The notes under the pieces were generated by a model, which did no database searches, had not been told where the DNA came from, and saw only the letters and a program-made list of their open reading frames with translations. The translations under genes were made by a program, and so were the position numbers. Positions 10,822-24,491 of a stretch of 64,000 nucleotides of DNA are shown one piece after another. This stretch comes from Mycobacterium sp. ITM-2016-00317 (GTDB lineage: Bacteria > Actinomycetota > Actinomycetes > Mycobacteriales > Mycobacteriaceae). The DNA is taken from positions 3,720,001 through 3,784,000 of the forward strand of contig NZ_CP134399.1 in the NCBI RefSeq assembly GCF_002968295.1. Reading direction: 5' to 3'. Position 1 is the first letter of the stretch. Each line of letters starts with the position of its first letter.

Positions 10822-10825
<4 letters not shown>
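6348..10825 (-). CDS. mbtF: MbtF, mycobactin NRPS, second lysine module (three frameshifts)
   Basis: Nonribosomal peptide synthetase with domain order C-A-PCP-C. The first condensation domain has VTAHHILIDGW. The adenylation domain has VFTSGTTGRPKG, YGPTETTVEA and YRTGDVV. The carrier domain carries MGLDSIVALTL, and the C-terminal condensation-like domain has CVHHLATDVVSW. It adds the terminal hydroxylysine, which cyclises to the caprolactam. ATG 10825 overlaps the mbtE stop (ATGA). The frame changes near 10258 (one base missing), near 10180 (one missing) and near 8938 (one extra), each in a GGCC-rich string. Correcting all three gives 1,492 residues, about the M. tuberculosis MbtF length, with all motifs in register. 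Sequencing error is the favoured explanation; a pseudogene would leave the operon without its last module. Confidence 0.88.
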
Positions 10826-15943
<5,118 letters not shown>

Positions 15944-15951
<8 letters not shown>

Positions 15952-18864
15952 TCGAAGAGTCCACTTTCTCTGATAGCCCGGCGATCAGGTCCGTGCCGGT
16001 GATCCCGCCGAGCAGGAGCGCCAGCGGGACCGTCTGCCCGGTCAGGCGTTTCAGCCGTTTGCGCAGGTCCAGCGCGAGCAGCGAGTCGACGCCGAGGTCG
16101 AACAGCGACGAGTCGAGGTCCAGGGTCGCGGCCTCCACGTCCAGCACCGCCGCCAGCTGGGTCCGCACCGCGTCCGGTGGCGCCATCGATTCGGACACGG
16201 CGCCGCGGGCGGGTTCCGGTGTGGTCTCGGACGGTTTCTCGCCGAAGAAGACCCGCATCCGCCCGGGGTCGGCCGACAGCACCAGCGGGTCGCCGGGCAG
16301 CTCGGCCAGGCTCGCCTCCACCGCGAGTTCGGGTTTCATCTGCCGCAGACCCGTGCGTTCCACGCGGGCGATCTCCGCGGCGTCGACGATGCCGCTGCCC
16401 TCCCACAGGCCGAAACGCACCGCCGTGCAGCGGCGCCCGTCGGCACGCAGTCGGGCCGCCATCGCGTCGAGCATCCGGTTCGCGGCCGCGTAGCCGCCGA
16501 CGCCTTTGCCGCCCCACACGCCGGTCACCGAAGAGCACAACAGGATTCGCGCGTCGGACCGGATCGGCCAGAGCCGGGTCAGTGCCTCCAGGCCGACGAC
16601 CTTGGCTCCGGCCATGCCGGCGAGGTCGGCGCCGGTGGTGTGGGCGCGGTCGGCGAACGTCGCCGTCCCCGCGGCGTGGATGACCAGCGACGCCGGTCTG
16701 TCGGCGTGGCGGGCGGCGGCCGCGAGCTGTTCGGTGTCGCGCAGATCGCAGGTGGGCGCCCAGATCTCGGCGCCGATCCCGTCCAGTGCGGCCGGCTCGA
16801 CTCCGTGGCGGCTCAGCAGCACGATCCGGCGCGCCCCGTGGGCCGCCAGGAACCGGGCGTAGCTGAGCCCGATGGCACCCGATCCCCCGGTGATCACCAC
16901 CTCGTCGAGGGCTTCGGGGTCCGGCGCCCACATCGTCGTGGGCGCCTCGGCGCCGAGTATCCGTCGATAGACGGCGTTCTCGCCGCGCAGGGCCAGTTCG
17001 CCGGCGCCGTCGAGCATCGCCTCGAGCGCGGCCCGCGCCACGTCCGGCGTGCCTGTGGGCACGTCCAGGTGATGGAAACCCTGGTCGGCGTGCTCGAACC
17101 CGATGCAGCGGTGCATCGCGGCCAGCCCGGCCTGGGCCAGATCGGGGGCCGGATCGCCGGCGGTGACGGTCTCGGCGCCAGTGGTCACCAGCCAGACGTC
17201 GCGGCAGCGCGGCCCGAACGCGTCGGCGTAGCCGAGCAGGCCCGCGTCGACGGCGGCGGCCAGCGCGCCGACGCCGGCGGCGGCTCCGGCATGGTCGGCG
17301 GGGTCGAGCCCAGCTGCGACCGCAATCACCAGGTCGGCGTCGGCCGCGGTGGTCGGGGTCGCGCGGTCGTGCCGGTCCACCGCCTCCCGCAATGCCGCGG
17401 TCAGCGGTGCGGCACCGCCGGTCGCGACGACAGCCACCCGGCGGGGCGGCCCGACGGACGCGCCGAGGGGTTCGCACGTCCGCCAGGTCTCGGCGGTCAC
17501 CGTCAGCCCGGCCACCGGCGGCAGCGGCTCGGGTGCGGCCCACAGGTGCTCGGCGCGCATCGGTGCGCCCGGGAAGCCGTACCGCGGTTCCGGTTCACCG
17601 GTCAGCAGATCGGCCCACCGGTACGCGGGATCGGCGGCCGCAGCGGCGACGATGTTGGCGGACAGGCGGTCCCGCGTCGGCTCGTCGCGGTGTCCGGAGC
17701 CGACAAGCGCCGCGGCGGCGCCGCCGGAACGCTCGATGCCGTCCTCGACGGCGAACAGCAGCGACGGGTGCGCGGACAGCTCGACGTAGCGGACGGCGCC
17801 GAGTCCGATGGCTGTCTGCACGGCCCGGTCGAAACGGATCGTGTTGCGCAGGTTGGCATACCAGTAGTCGGCGAACTCGGTGCCCGGGGCGACGAGCTGC
17901 CCGGTCGCGGACCCGACGAACTGCACCGGCGAGTCGCCGAAGACCGACGCAGGCAGTCGCCGCCGCAGGTCTGTGCGCTGGGATTCCATCGCGGTGGTGT
18001 GCGCCGGGAAACTCATCGCCAGTTCCCGGGCGAAGCGGCCGCGTGATCGGGCTGCCGCGGCGACCGCCGCCACCGCGGTCCGCTCCCCCGACACCGCCAC
18101 CGATGTCTGCGCGTTGACCGCGGACAGTTCCAGCCAGCCGCCGGTGGCCGCGATCAGCTCGGCAGCCTCGGCGGTGTCCACACCCAGCACCGCGACGCCG
18201 TTGTCTCCCGGGATCGCCGTGATCGCCGCGGCCCGGGCCGCCAGCACGGCGACGGCGTCGTCGAGGGTGATGGTGTCGGCGACGTAGGCCGCGGCCACCT
18301 CGCCGAGGCTGTGCCCGACCGTCACGTCCGGCACGATGCCGCAGGAGCGCCACACCGCGGTCAGCGCGACCGAGTGCACGAACTGCGCCGCCTGAAGTTC
18401 CAGGTGCGACACCGCGTCCGGGTCGGTATCGGTGCCGGTGAGAAAGGCCAGCGGGGACGGCGAGCCGGCCGCCAGGAACGCCGCGGCCAGGCGGTCGGCT
18501 TCGGCGCGGTAGACCGGGAGCTCCCGGTAGGCCTGCGCCCCCATCGCCGGCCACTGCCCGCCCTGGCCCGGGAAGACGAACGCGGTCCTGCCGGACCGTG
18601 CTGCTGACCGGGTGACCAGCGGATGGTCCCGCCCGTCGGCCACCGCCTGCAGCCCGGTGGTGAGCTCGTCGAGGTCGGCGGCGCGCACGATCACCCGGTG
18701 GCGGCGCAGCCGCCGTGTCGCGACGATCGTGCCCGCGACCTGTGCCGGGTCGCACGGATGGCGTTGCAGGTGGTCGAGGATGGCGCGCGCGTCGGCGGGC
18801 ACCAGCGCCTCGTCGTGCGTGCTCAGCGGGACGGCGGTGCGCCCGTCGGGCAGCGGCCGGCCAT
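15944..18864 (-). CDS. mbtD: MbtD, mycobactin polyketide synthase AT-KR-ACP (frameshift near start)
   Basis: This PKS partner of MbtC builds the 3-hydroxy acid linker of mycobactin. Acyltransferase: FVFPGQGGQWPAMGAQ and VTVGHSLGEVAAAYV, with Ser in GHSLGE. Ketoreductase: VVITGGSGAIGLSYARFLA, LLCSSVTGVWG and GGYAAANRML. The C-terminal ACP has FDLGVDSLLALDL. The long frame opens at 18802, but conserved N-terminal sequence (LPDGR, then VPLSTHDEALVPADARA) lies upstream in that frame. The natural ATG at 18864, which overlaps the mbtC stop as TGATG, is in another frame. One missing base near 18854, in the string ATGGCCGGCCGCTG, accounts for this. With it restored the protein has 973 residues, close to the usual size. 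Confidence 0.9.
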
Positions 18865-20174
18865 CACGCCGCCCTGCCCTGCGGCGGGTCGGGCACCGTG
18901 ACCACGAGGTGGGTGTTGGTGCCGCTCATCCCGAATGCCGACACCGCGGCCGTCCGCCTGCCTGCCACCGGCTGCCACGGGGTCAGCTTGGCGGCCAGCC
19001 GTAAACCGGTTTTCTCCCAGTCGATCTCGCGGCTGGGCTCGTCGACGTGCAGGGTGGCGGGCACTGCGGCGTGCTCGGCGGCCAGCAGCACCTTGGCCAG
19101 CCCGAGCGCGCCGGCGGCTGCCTGGGTGTGCCCGAGGTTGGACTTGACCGAGCCCAGCAGCGGGCCGCGCCCCGGCGCGCCGGTGCCGTACGTCGCGACG
19201 AGAGCGGTGAGTTCGGTGCGGTCCCCGAGTCGGGTGCCGGTGCCGTGGCCTTCCAGCATGCCGATGTCGTCGACGCCGACGCCCGCGGTGGCCAGCGCGC
19301 GTGCGAAGAGCCGGGTCTGGGCCCGGCCGCTGGGCGCGGTGAGCCCGACCGACCGGCCGTCGGAGTTCGCGCAACTGGCCAGCACCTCGGCCAGGATCCG
19401 GCGGCGGTCGCGCAGCGCGGCGGATCTGCGCTGCAGCACGAACATCCCGGCGCCCTCGGCCCACACCGTGCCGCTGGCGTGCGCGCTGTAGGGCCTGCAG
19501 TGCCCGTCGTCGGACAGTGCGTGCTGCTTGGCGAACTCGACGAAATAGCCCGGCGATCCCATCACGCACACTCCCCCGGCCAGCGCGAGGTCACAGTCCC
19601 CGGAGCGCAGCGCCTGCACAGCGACGTGCACCGCGGACAGCGCCGACGAGCACGAGGTGTCGACGGTCATCGCCGGGCCTGCCAGGCCCAGCGTGTAGGC
19701 GATGCGGCCGGAGATGACGCCCAGCGACGTCCCGGTGATCAGATGTCCGCTGTGGTGCGAGAACTCGTCCATGGCAGGCCCGTACCGCATGTCCGAGGCG
19801 CCGACGTAGCAGCCCACGTCGTGCCCGGCGAGGTCGTCCGGGTTGATGAGCGCACTCTCCAGCGCCCGCCACGCGACTCGCAGCGCGACCCGCTGCTGCG
19901 GATCCATCGCGACCGCCTCGCGGGGTGAGATCCCGAAGAACTCGGGATCGAAATGTGCTGCGCCGGTGAGGAACCCGCCGAGATTGCGGATCGGCTTGAA
20001 GCCGTCGCGGCGGGAGCCCTCCAGCAGAGCCCGCAGCGGCCAGCCACGGTCTTCGGGGAACGGGGTCAGCGCTTCACGCTGCTCGGCCAACAGCGCCCAG
20101 TAGCCGTCGGTGTCGTCCACCCCGCCGGGCGCCTCGACCGCCATCCCGACGATCACGACGGGATCGTCGGTCAT
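18864..20174 (-). CDS. mbtC: MbtC, mycobactin ketosynthase
   Basis: A 436-residue stand-alone beta-ketoacyl synthase. It begins PVVIVGMAVEAPGGVDDTD. The active-site cysteine is in TVDTSCSSALSAVH, and the two catalytic histidines are in EGHGTGTRLGDRTEL and SVKSNLGHTQAAAG. It condenses a malonyl unit carried by the MbtD ACP during mycobactin assembly. The start ATG 20174 overlaps the thioesterase stop (ATGA), and the stop is next to the mbtD start. MbtC and MbtD together form a split type I PKS module. Confidence 0.95.
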   Translation of the reverse strand: MTDDPVVIVGMAVEAPGGVDDTDGYWALLAEQREALTPFPEDRGWPLRALLEGSRRDGFKPIRNLGGFLTGAAHFDPEFFGISPREAVAMDPQQRVALRVAWRALESALINPDDLAGHDVGCYVGASDMRYGPAMDEFSHHSGHLITGTSLGVISGRIAYTLGLAGPAMTVDTSCSSALSAVHVAVQALRSGDCDLALAGGVCVMGSPGYFVEFAKQHALSDDGHCRPYSAHASGTVWAEGAGMFVLQRRSAALRDRRRILAEVLASCANSDGRSVGLTAPSGRAQTRLFARALATAGVGVDDIGMLEGHGTGTRLGDRTELTALVATYGTGAPGRGPLLGSVKSNLGHTQAAAGALGLAKVLLAAEHAAVPATLHVDEPSREIDWEKTGLRLAAKLTPWQPVAGRRTAAVSAFGMSGTNTHLVVTVPDPPQGRAA

Positions 20175-20914
20175 GTGCAGCTCACCAGCTCGGCGACCTC
20201 GTCGAGGTGATCGTCGAGGTAGAAGTGACCACCGTCGAACATCGTGAAGGTGTACGCGGCGTCGGTGTGGAACTCCCACTGCCGCAGCAGTTCCTGCTCG
20301 ACGCGATGGTCGGCCAGGCCGCCGAGCACATGGATGTCGGCGCCGATGCGGACTTCGCGGCCGCAGTCGTAGCGGTTGAACGCCTGGTAGTCGGCGCGTA
20401 CCGCGGGCAGCAGCAGCTCCAGGAAGTCCTCGTCCTCGAGCAGTCGGGCGTCGGTGCCGCCGAGGTCGGCGATGTCGGCCAGCATCTCCCGGTCGGTGGT
20501 CGGCACAGGCCGCGACCCGGCCACCGTCGACGGCGCCTGGCTCGCCGAGGCCCACAGCTCGCGGACGGTGACGCCCCGCTGTGTCGCCAGCCGGGCGAAC
20601 TCGAAGCCGACCAGCGCCCCCATGCAGTGCCCGAACAACCGCACCGGCCCGAGCCGGGCCCAGGCGGCGGCCTCCAGCATCTGCGCGGCCAGCTCGGTGA
20701 TGGTCTCGGGGGCCGGATGGGCCAGCCGTTCACCGCGCTGCGGGTACTGCATCAGGAACGTGTCGACGCCCTGATCCGACAGCGCCGAGGCGAATCCGCG
20801 GTAGGCCGCCGCCGCGCCGCCGGCGTGCGGGAACACGATCGTCGACGTGCCCGGCCGCCCCGGGAACCTCTTGATCCACGGCGCGAGTGCGAGTTGGTCC
20901 TGCTCGCCGATCAT
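20171..20914 (-). CDS. Free-standing thioesterase of the mycobactin operon (MbtB TE counterpart)
   Basis: A 247-residue alpha/beta hydrolase of the NRPS type II thioesterase family. It begins MIGEQDQLALAPWIKRF and has the nucleophile elbow LFGHCMGALVGFE, where Cys replaces the usual Ser (G-H-C-M-G). Late segments contain an Asp and the catalytic His (FDGGHFYLDDH). In M. tuberculosis a thioesterase domain forms the C-terminus of MbtB. Here it is a separate gene whose ATG overlaps the mbtB stop (ATGA), an arrangement I believe other fast growers share. Likely roles are clearing misprimed carrier domains or releasing intermediates. The cysteine nucleophile is unusual, though known in some thioesterases. 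Confidence 0.88.
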   Translation of the reverse strand: MIGEQDQLALAPWIKRFPGRPGTSTIVFPHAGGAAAAYRGFASALSDQGVDTFLMQYPQRGERLAHPAPETITELAAQMLEAAAWARLGPVRLFGHCMGALVGFEFARLATQRGVTVRELWASASQAPSTVAGSRPVPTTDREMLADIADLGGTDARLLEDEDFLELLLPAVRADYQAFNRYDCGREVRIGADIHVLGGLADHRVEQELLRQWEFHTDAAYTFTMFDGGHFYLDDHLDEVAELVSCT

Positions 20915-23900
20915 CGCCGGGAATCCAGCGCGGAGAGCACCTCGGCACCGTCCATCCCGGAGACCTCCAGGTACAGCTCGGCCACCTCGGTCAGCCTCGT
21001 GCCGTCGGACTCGGCGGCGACCAGCCTGGCCGCCAGCGCCGCTGCAGTGCGGGCCGCGAAGATGTCGGCCACCGCGACCGACGGCGTGTCCAGCCACGTG
21101 CGCACCCGCGCGACCACCTGGGTGGCCAGCACGGAGTCACCGCCGGAGGCGAAGAAGTCGTCGTCGGCGCCCAGGGTGTCGCGGCCGAGGATCGCCCCGA
21201 TGATCGCGCACAGTGCCGCTTCCAGCGGGGTGGCCGGCGCCCGGAACGCGTTGCCGCCCAGCACGTCGGCCGCGCCGAGCCGCCGCGCCACCGCGGCGCG
21301 GTCGATCTTGCCGCCGAGCGTGTACGGGATCTGGTCGGTGCCGACCACGATCTGCGGGATCATGTGCGGCGGAACGAGTTCGGCCATCGACGCGACGACC
21401 TTGTCCGGGTCCGGCGCGGCACGGCCCGCCTCGGGGCTGACGAGTGCGGCGAGCACGTCACGGCCGCCGTCTGCAGTGACGACCGCCGCCACCGCGGAGT
21501 CGACGCCGGGGATGCGGCGCAGCGCGGATTCCACCTCGCCGAGCTCGACCCGGTAGCCGCTGATCTTGATCCGGTGGTCGGCGCGGCCGACGAACTCGAT
21601 GGCCCCGTCCGGCCGGTACCGGACCAGATCACCGGTGCGGTACCACGTCTCGCCGTCGTGGTGGACGAACCGCTCGGCGGTCAGGTCGGGACGCGCGCTG
21701 TAGCCGCGGGCGACGCCGCGCCCGCCCACCCACAGCTCGCCGGGCACCCAGTCCGGGGAGTCCAGGCCGTCCGGTCCGACGACGCGACACAGGTTGTTGG
21801 GCAGCGGCACCCCGAGCGGCACCGAGGTCCAGTCCGCGGGGATGTCGCCGACGATCTCGCAGATCGTGTTGTGCGTGGCCGTCTCGGTGGCGCCGCCGAG
21901 ACCGGCGAACCGCATGCGCGGGGCCCGCGTACGCAGCGCGCGAACCAGTTGGGGACGCACCCAGTCTCCGCCGGTAGGCACCACCCGCACCGAGGACAGG
22001 TCGCCGTCGACTTCGGAGAGCATCTCCAGCCAGCCTGGCATGAAGTGCAGCACCGTGACGCCGTGCCTCTCGATGAGGCGGGCCCACGAGTCGGGATCGC
22101 GGCGCTGCTCCTCGTCGACGACCACGATCGACGCACCGGCACGCAGCATGCCGAACACGTCGAGCACGGACAGATCGCATTCCAGGGTGGACAGCGCCAG
22201 GCAGCGGTCGTCGGGGCCGATCTCGAAGTGGCCGTTGATGAATTCGACGGTGTTCATCGCCGCGTCGTGGCTCATCTCGACGCCCTTGGGTTCACCGGTG
22301 GAACCGGAGGTGAACAGGATGTAGGCCAGTTCGGTCGGCTCGACCGCGGGCGGGGTGAAACCGCTCTCCCTGCGGCCCACCCGCAGCGCTTCCGCGACCG
22401 TCAGACCCGGAAGCGTGGTGGGCGGTTCGTCGCCACACACCAGTGCCATCCGCACCTTGCCGTTGGCCAGCATCCGCGCGGCGCGATCGGCCGGATGGTC
22501 CACGCCGACCGGGACGTACACCGCACCGGCCGTCGAGATCGCAAGCAGTGCGATGACCTGTTCGTAGTTCTTCGGCCCCATCACCGCGACGCTGTCGCCG
22601 CGCCGGACGCCGGCGACGTGCAGGGCGGCTGCGACGGCGAGCACCTGCTCGCGCAGCTGTCCGTAGGTGAGGTCGCCGTCGCGGGTCCAGACCGCGGGCG
22701 CATCCGGCTGCGCCTCGGCGCGGCGGAAGAAACCCTCGTGCAACACATCCCCGCTCGGGGCGGCCTTCACTCCGTTCACCGCGTCGCGCACGAACCGCTG
22801 CTCCGGCGTCACCGCGGCGGAATCGACTGCGTCCCAGGCGGACTCGTCGGTGGCCAATCGCTCCAGCTCGGCGAGATGGTGGGCGAACATCGCGTCGGCC
22901 ACGCCCGGGCGGAACGCGTCCTCGCGGGTGTCCCAGTTGATCATCAGCCCTTCGGCGACCGGGGTGGCCTGGGCGTCGAGCAGCACCTGCGGGCCCTGCG
23001 AGATGGTCCACACCGGGGTGCCGAAGTGTTCGGTCACCTTGCCGGCGAACAGGTCTCCGAGGCCGATGGCGCTGGTGTAGACGATCGGGGCCAACACCGG
23101 CGTGCCGTGGTGGCGGGTCAGGTCGCGCAGCACCGACAGCCCCGAGTAGCCGGAATGGCGAGCGGCGGTGTGCAACGTCTCCTGCAGCACCCGGCAGCGC
23201 GCGAGAGGTGTGTCGGCGCCGGTGAGGTCGACGTCGAGCATCAGCGAAGAGGTGAAGTCACCGACCAGTTTGTCGACGTCGGGGTGGAACTGCTCGCGGC
23301 CGAACATCGGCAGGTTCAGCAGGAAGCGCCGGTTCGTCGACCACCGTGCGAGGGTGCCGGCGTAGGACGCGGCCACCGCCATCGCCGGGGTGATACCGCG
23401 CCGGTGCGCGGCGGCGAACAGCGCGTCGCGCGTGGCGACGTCGAAGATGTGCCAGCGCCGTTTGGCGCGCTTCGGATCCGCCTGCTCGGCGCGCGGCACC
23501 AGCGGCAGCGCGGGGCCCTCCGGAAGCTCGGGCACCCGCTCGGCCCACCACTGGCGGTCCTGCTCGGACTCCGTGGTCGTCGCGGTGAGCGCCGCGCGGT
23601 ATTCCCGATAGGTATAGCCGAGTTCGGGAAGTGTTGCACCGCCGTAGAACTCGGCAAGATCGGCCATGAAGTTGCGGTAGCTCACCGCGTCGGCGGCCTG
23701 CATGTCCATGTCGACGTGCAGCCGGGTCCGGCCATCGGGCAGCAGCGACAACGCGAACTGAAGTACCTCGCCGTGCATCATCTGGTGGGACTTCTCGTCG
23801 CGGATCTCCTCCAGGCGTTGCGCAGCCGCAGCCGAGTCGAGCTCCCGAAGGTCGTACACCGTGACCGGCAGGCCACGGTCGCCGATGCGCTGGGTGCCGT

Positions 23901-24393
23901 CGGGCAGGATCTCCACGCGCAGCATCGGGTGGCGCGCCGCGAGCTGTGTCGCCGCGTCCTGAAGCCGCCCGGGATCCACACCCGCACCGTCGAATTCGAC
24001 GTAGAGGTGGCCCGCGACGCCGCCGAGTTGCTGGTCGTCGTTGCGGCCCACCCACATCGCGTGCTGGATCGGAGCGAGCGGAAAAGTGTCGTCCTGCTCA
24101 GTGTGGTCCCGCTCGGCGGCGCGCTGCTCGGCCGGCGGCACGTCCGGTTCGGTGGTCACGTCGCCGCCGGTCACCAGGTCGGCCCACGCGGACACCGTCG
24201 GGTTCGCTGCCAGTGCCGCGAAGCCGACGTCGATCCCCTCCCGGCGCCAGCGGCCGGACAGTGACATCATCCGGATCGAGTCGAGGCCGGCGGCGATCAG
24301 GTCAGCCTCCGGGTCGAGTTCGGCCGGGTCCACGCCGAGCAGCTCGGCAACCTGGTCGCGGACCGACTGCGCAGTCGTCGACGCCACACCCAC
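20911..24393 (-). CDS. mbtB: MbtB, phenyloxazoline synthase NRPS of mycobactin
   Basis: A 1,160-residue synthetase in the order aryl carrier, cyclisation, adenylation, peptidyl carrier. The N-terminal carrier holds Ser in AAGLDSIRMMS and receives the aryl acid from MbtA. The cyclisation domain shows the DxxxxDxxS motif (MDMQAADAVSYRNF) in place of HHxxxDG. The adenylation domain, for Ser or Thr, has LFTSGSTGEPKGVEMSH and YRTGDLVRYRP. The C-terminal carrier has ASGGDSVLATQVV. It condenses and cyclises the aryl-Ser/Thr unit to the oxazoline. GTG 24393 (or GTG 24387) follows GGGAGG. It is the first gene of the minus-strand operon, with the thioesterase domain split off downstream. Expression is presumably iron-repressed via the adjacent IdeR boxes. 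Confidence 0.95.
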   Translation of the reverse strand: MGVASTTAQSVRDQVAELLGVDPAELDPEADLIAAGLDSIRMMSLSGRWRREGIDVGFAALAANPTVSAWADLVTGGDVTTEPDVPPAEQRAAERDHTEQDDTFPLAPIQHAMWVGRNDDQQLGGVAGHLYVEFDGAGVDPGRLQDAATQLAARHPMLRVEILPDGTQRIGDRGLPVTVYDLRELDSAAAAQRLEEIRDEKSHQMMHGEVLQFALSLLPDGRTRLHVDMDMQAADAVSYRNFMADLAEFYGGATLPELGYTYREYRAALTATTTESEQDRQWWAERVPELPEGPALPLVPRAEQADPKRAKRRWHIFDVATRDALFAAAHRRGITPAMAVAASYAGTLARWSTNRRFLLNLPMFGREQFHPDVDKLVGDFTSSLMLDVDLTGADTPLARCRVLQETLHTAARHSGYSGLSVLRDLTRHHGTPVLAPIVYTSAIGLGDLFAGKVTEHFGTPVWTISQGPQVLLDAQATPVAEGLMINWDTREDAFRPGVADAMFAHHLAELERLATDESAWDAVDSAAVTPEQRFVRDAVNGVKAAPSGDVLHEGFFRRAEAQPDAPAVWTRDGDLTYGQLREQVLAVAAALHVAGVRRGDSVAVMGPKNYEQVIALLAISTAGAVYVPVGVDHPADRAARMLANGKVRMALVCGDEPPTTLPGLTVAEALRVGRRESGFTPPAVEPTELAYILFTSGSTGEPKGVEMSHDAAMNTVEFINGHFEIGPDDRCLALSTLECDLSVLDVFGMLRAGASIVVVDEEQRRDPDSWARLIERHGVTVLHFMPGWLEMLSEVDGDLSSVRVVPTGGDWVRPQLVRALRTRAPRMRFAGLGGATETATHNTICEIVGDIPADWTSVPLGVPLPNNLCRVVGPDGLDSPDWVPGELWVGGRGVARGYSARPDLTAERFVHHDGETWYRTGDLVRYRPDGAIEFVGRADHRIKISGYRVELGEVESALRRIPGVDSAVAAVVTADGGRDVLAALVSPEAGRAAPDPDKVVASMAELVPPHMIPQIVVGTDQIPYTLGGKIDRAAVARRLGAADVLGGNAFRAPATPLEAALCAIIGAILGRDTLGADDDFFASGGDSVLATQVVARVRTWLDTPSVAVADIFAARTAAALAARLVAAESDGTRLTEVAELYLEVSGMDGAEVLSALDSRR

Positions 24394-24407
24394 GAAGCCT
24401 CCCGCGA

Positions 24408-24426
24408 TTAGTACAGGCTGTCCTAA
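24408..24426. promoter_or_regulatory. IdeR-like iron box 1 in the mbtA-mbtB intergenic region (mbtB proximal)
   Basis: TTAGTACAGGCTGTCCTAA matches 14 of 19 positions of the iron box TTAGGTTAGGCTAACCTAA, with both TTAG/CTAA ends intact. It lies just upstream of the mbtB start, where the minus-strand promoter should be. Iron-loaded IdeR would repress the large operon from here. Confidence 0.7.
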
Positions 24427-24427
24427 C

Positions 24428-24446
24428 TTTAGGGAGGCTACCCTAT
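24428..24446. promoter_or_regulatory. IdeR-like iron box 2 in the mbtA-mbtB intergenic region (mbtA proximal)
   Basis: TTTAGGGAGGCTACCCTAT matches 13 of 19 iron-box positions, with a good right half. It overlaps a plus-strand -10 candidate TATATT (24444-24449), the likely mbtA promoter. It is separated by one base from box 1, so two IdeR dimers could bind in tandem and shut both directions. Confidence 0.65.
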
Positions 24447-24491
24447 ATTCAGGTCACCGAGAACTCCTACCCAGAGCGGCGATTTTTACTG

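Noticed and set aside
20887..24264. A 1,125-codon plus-strand open frame
   Set aside because: Antisense to mbtB, low-complexity His/Arg/Gly-rich composition, no start signal.
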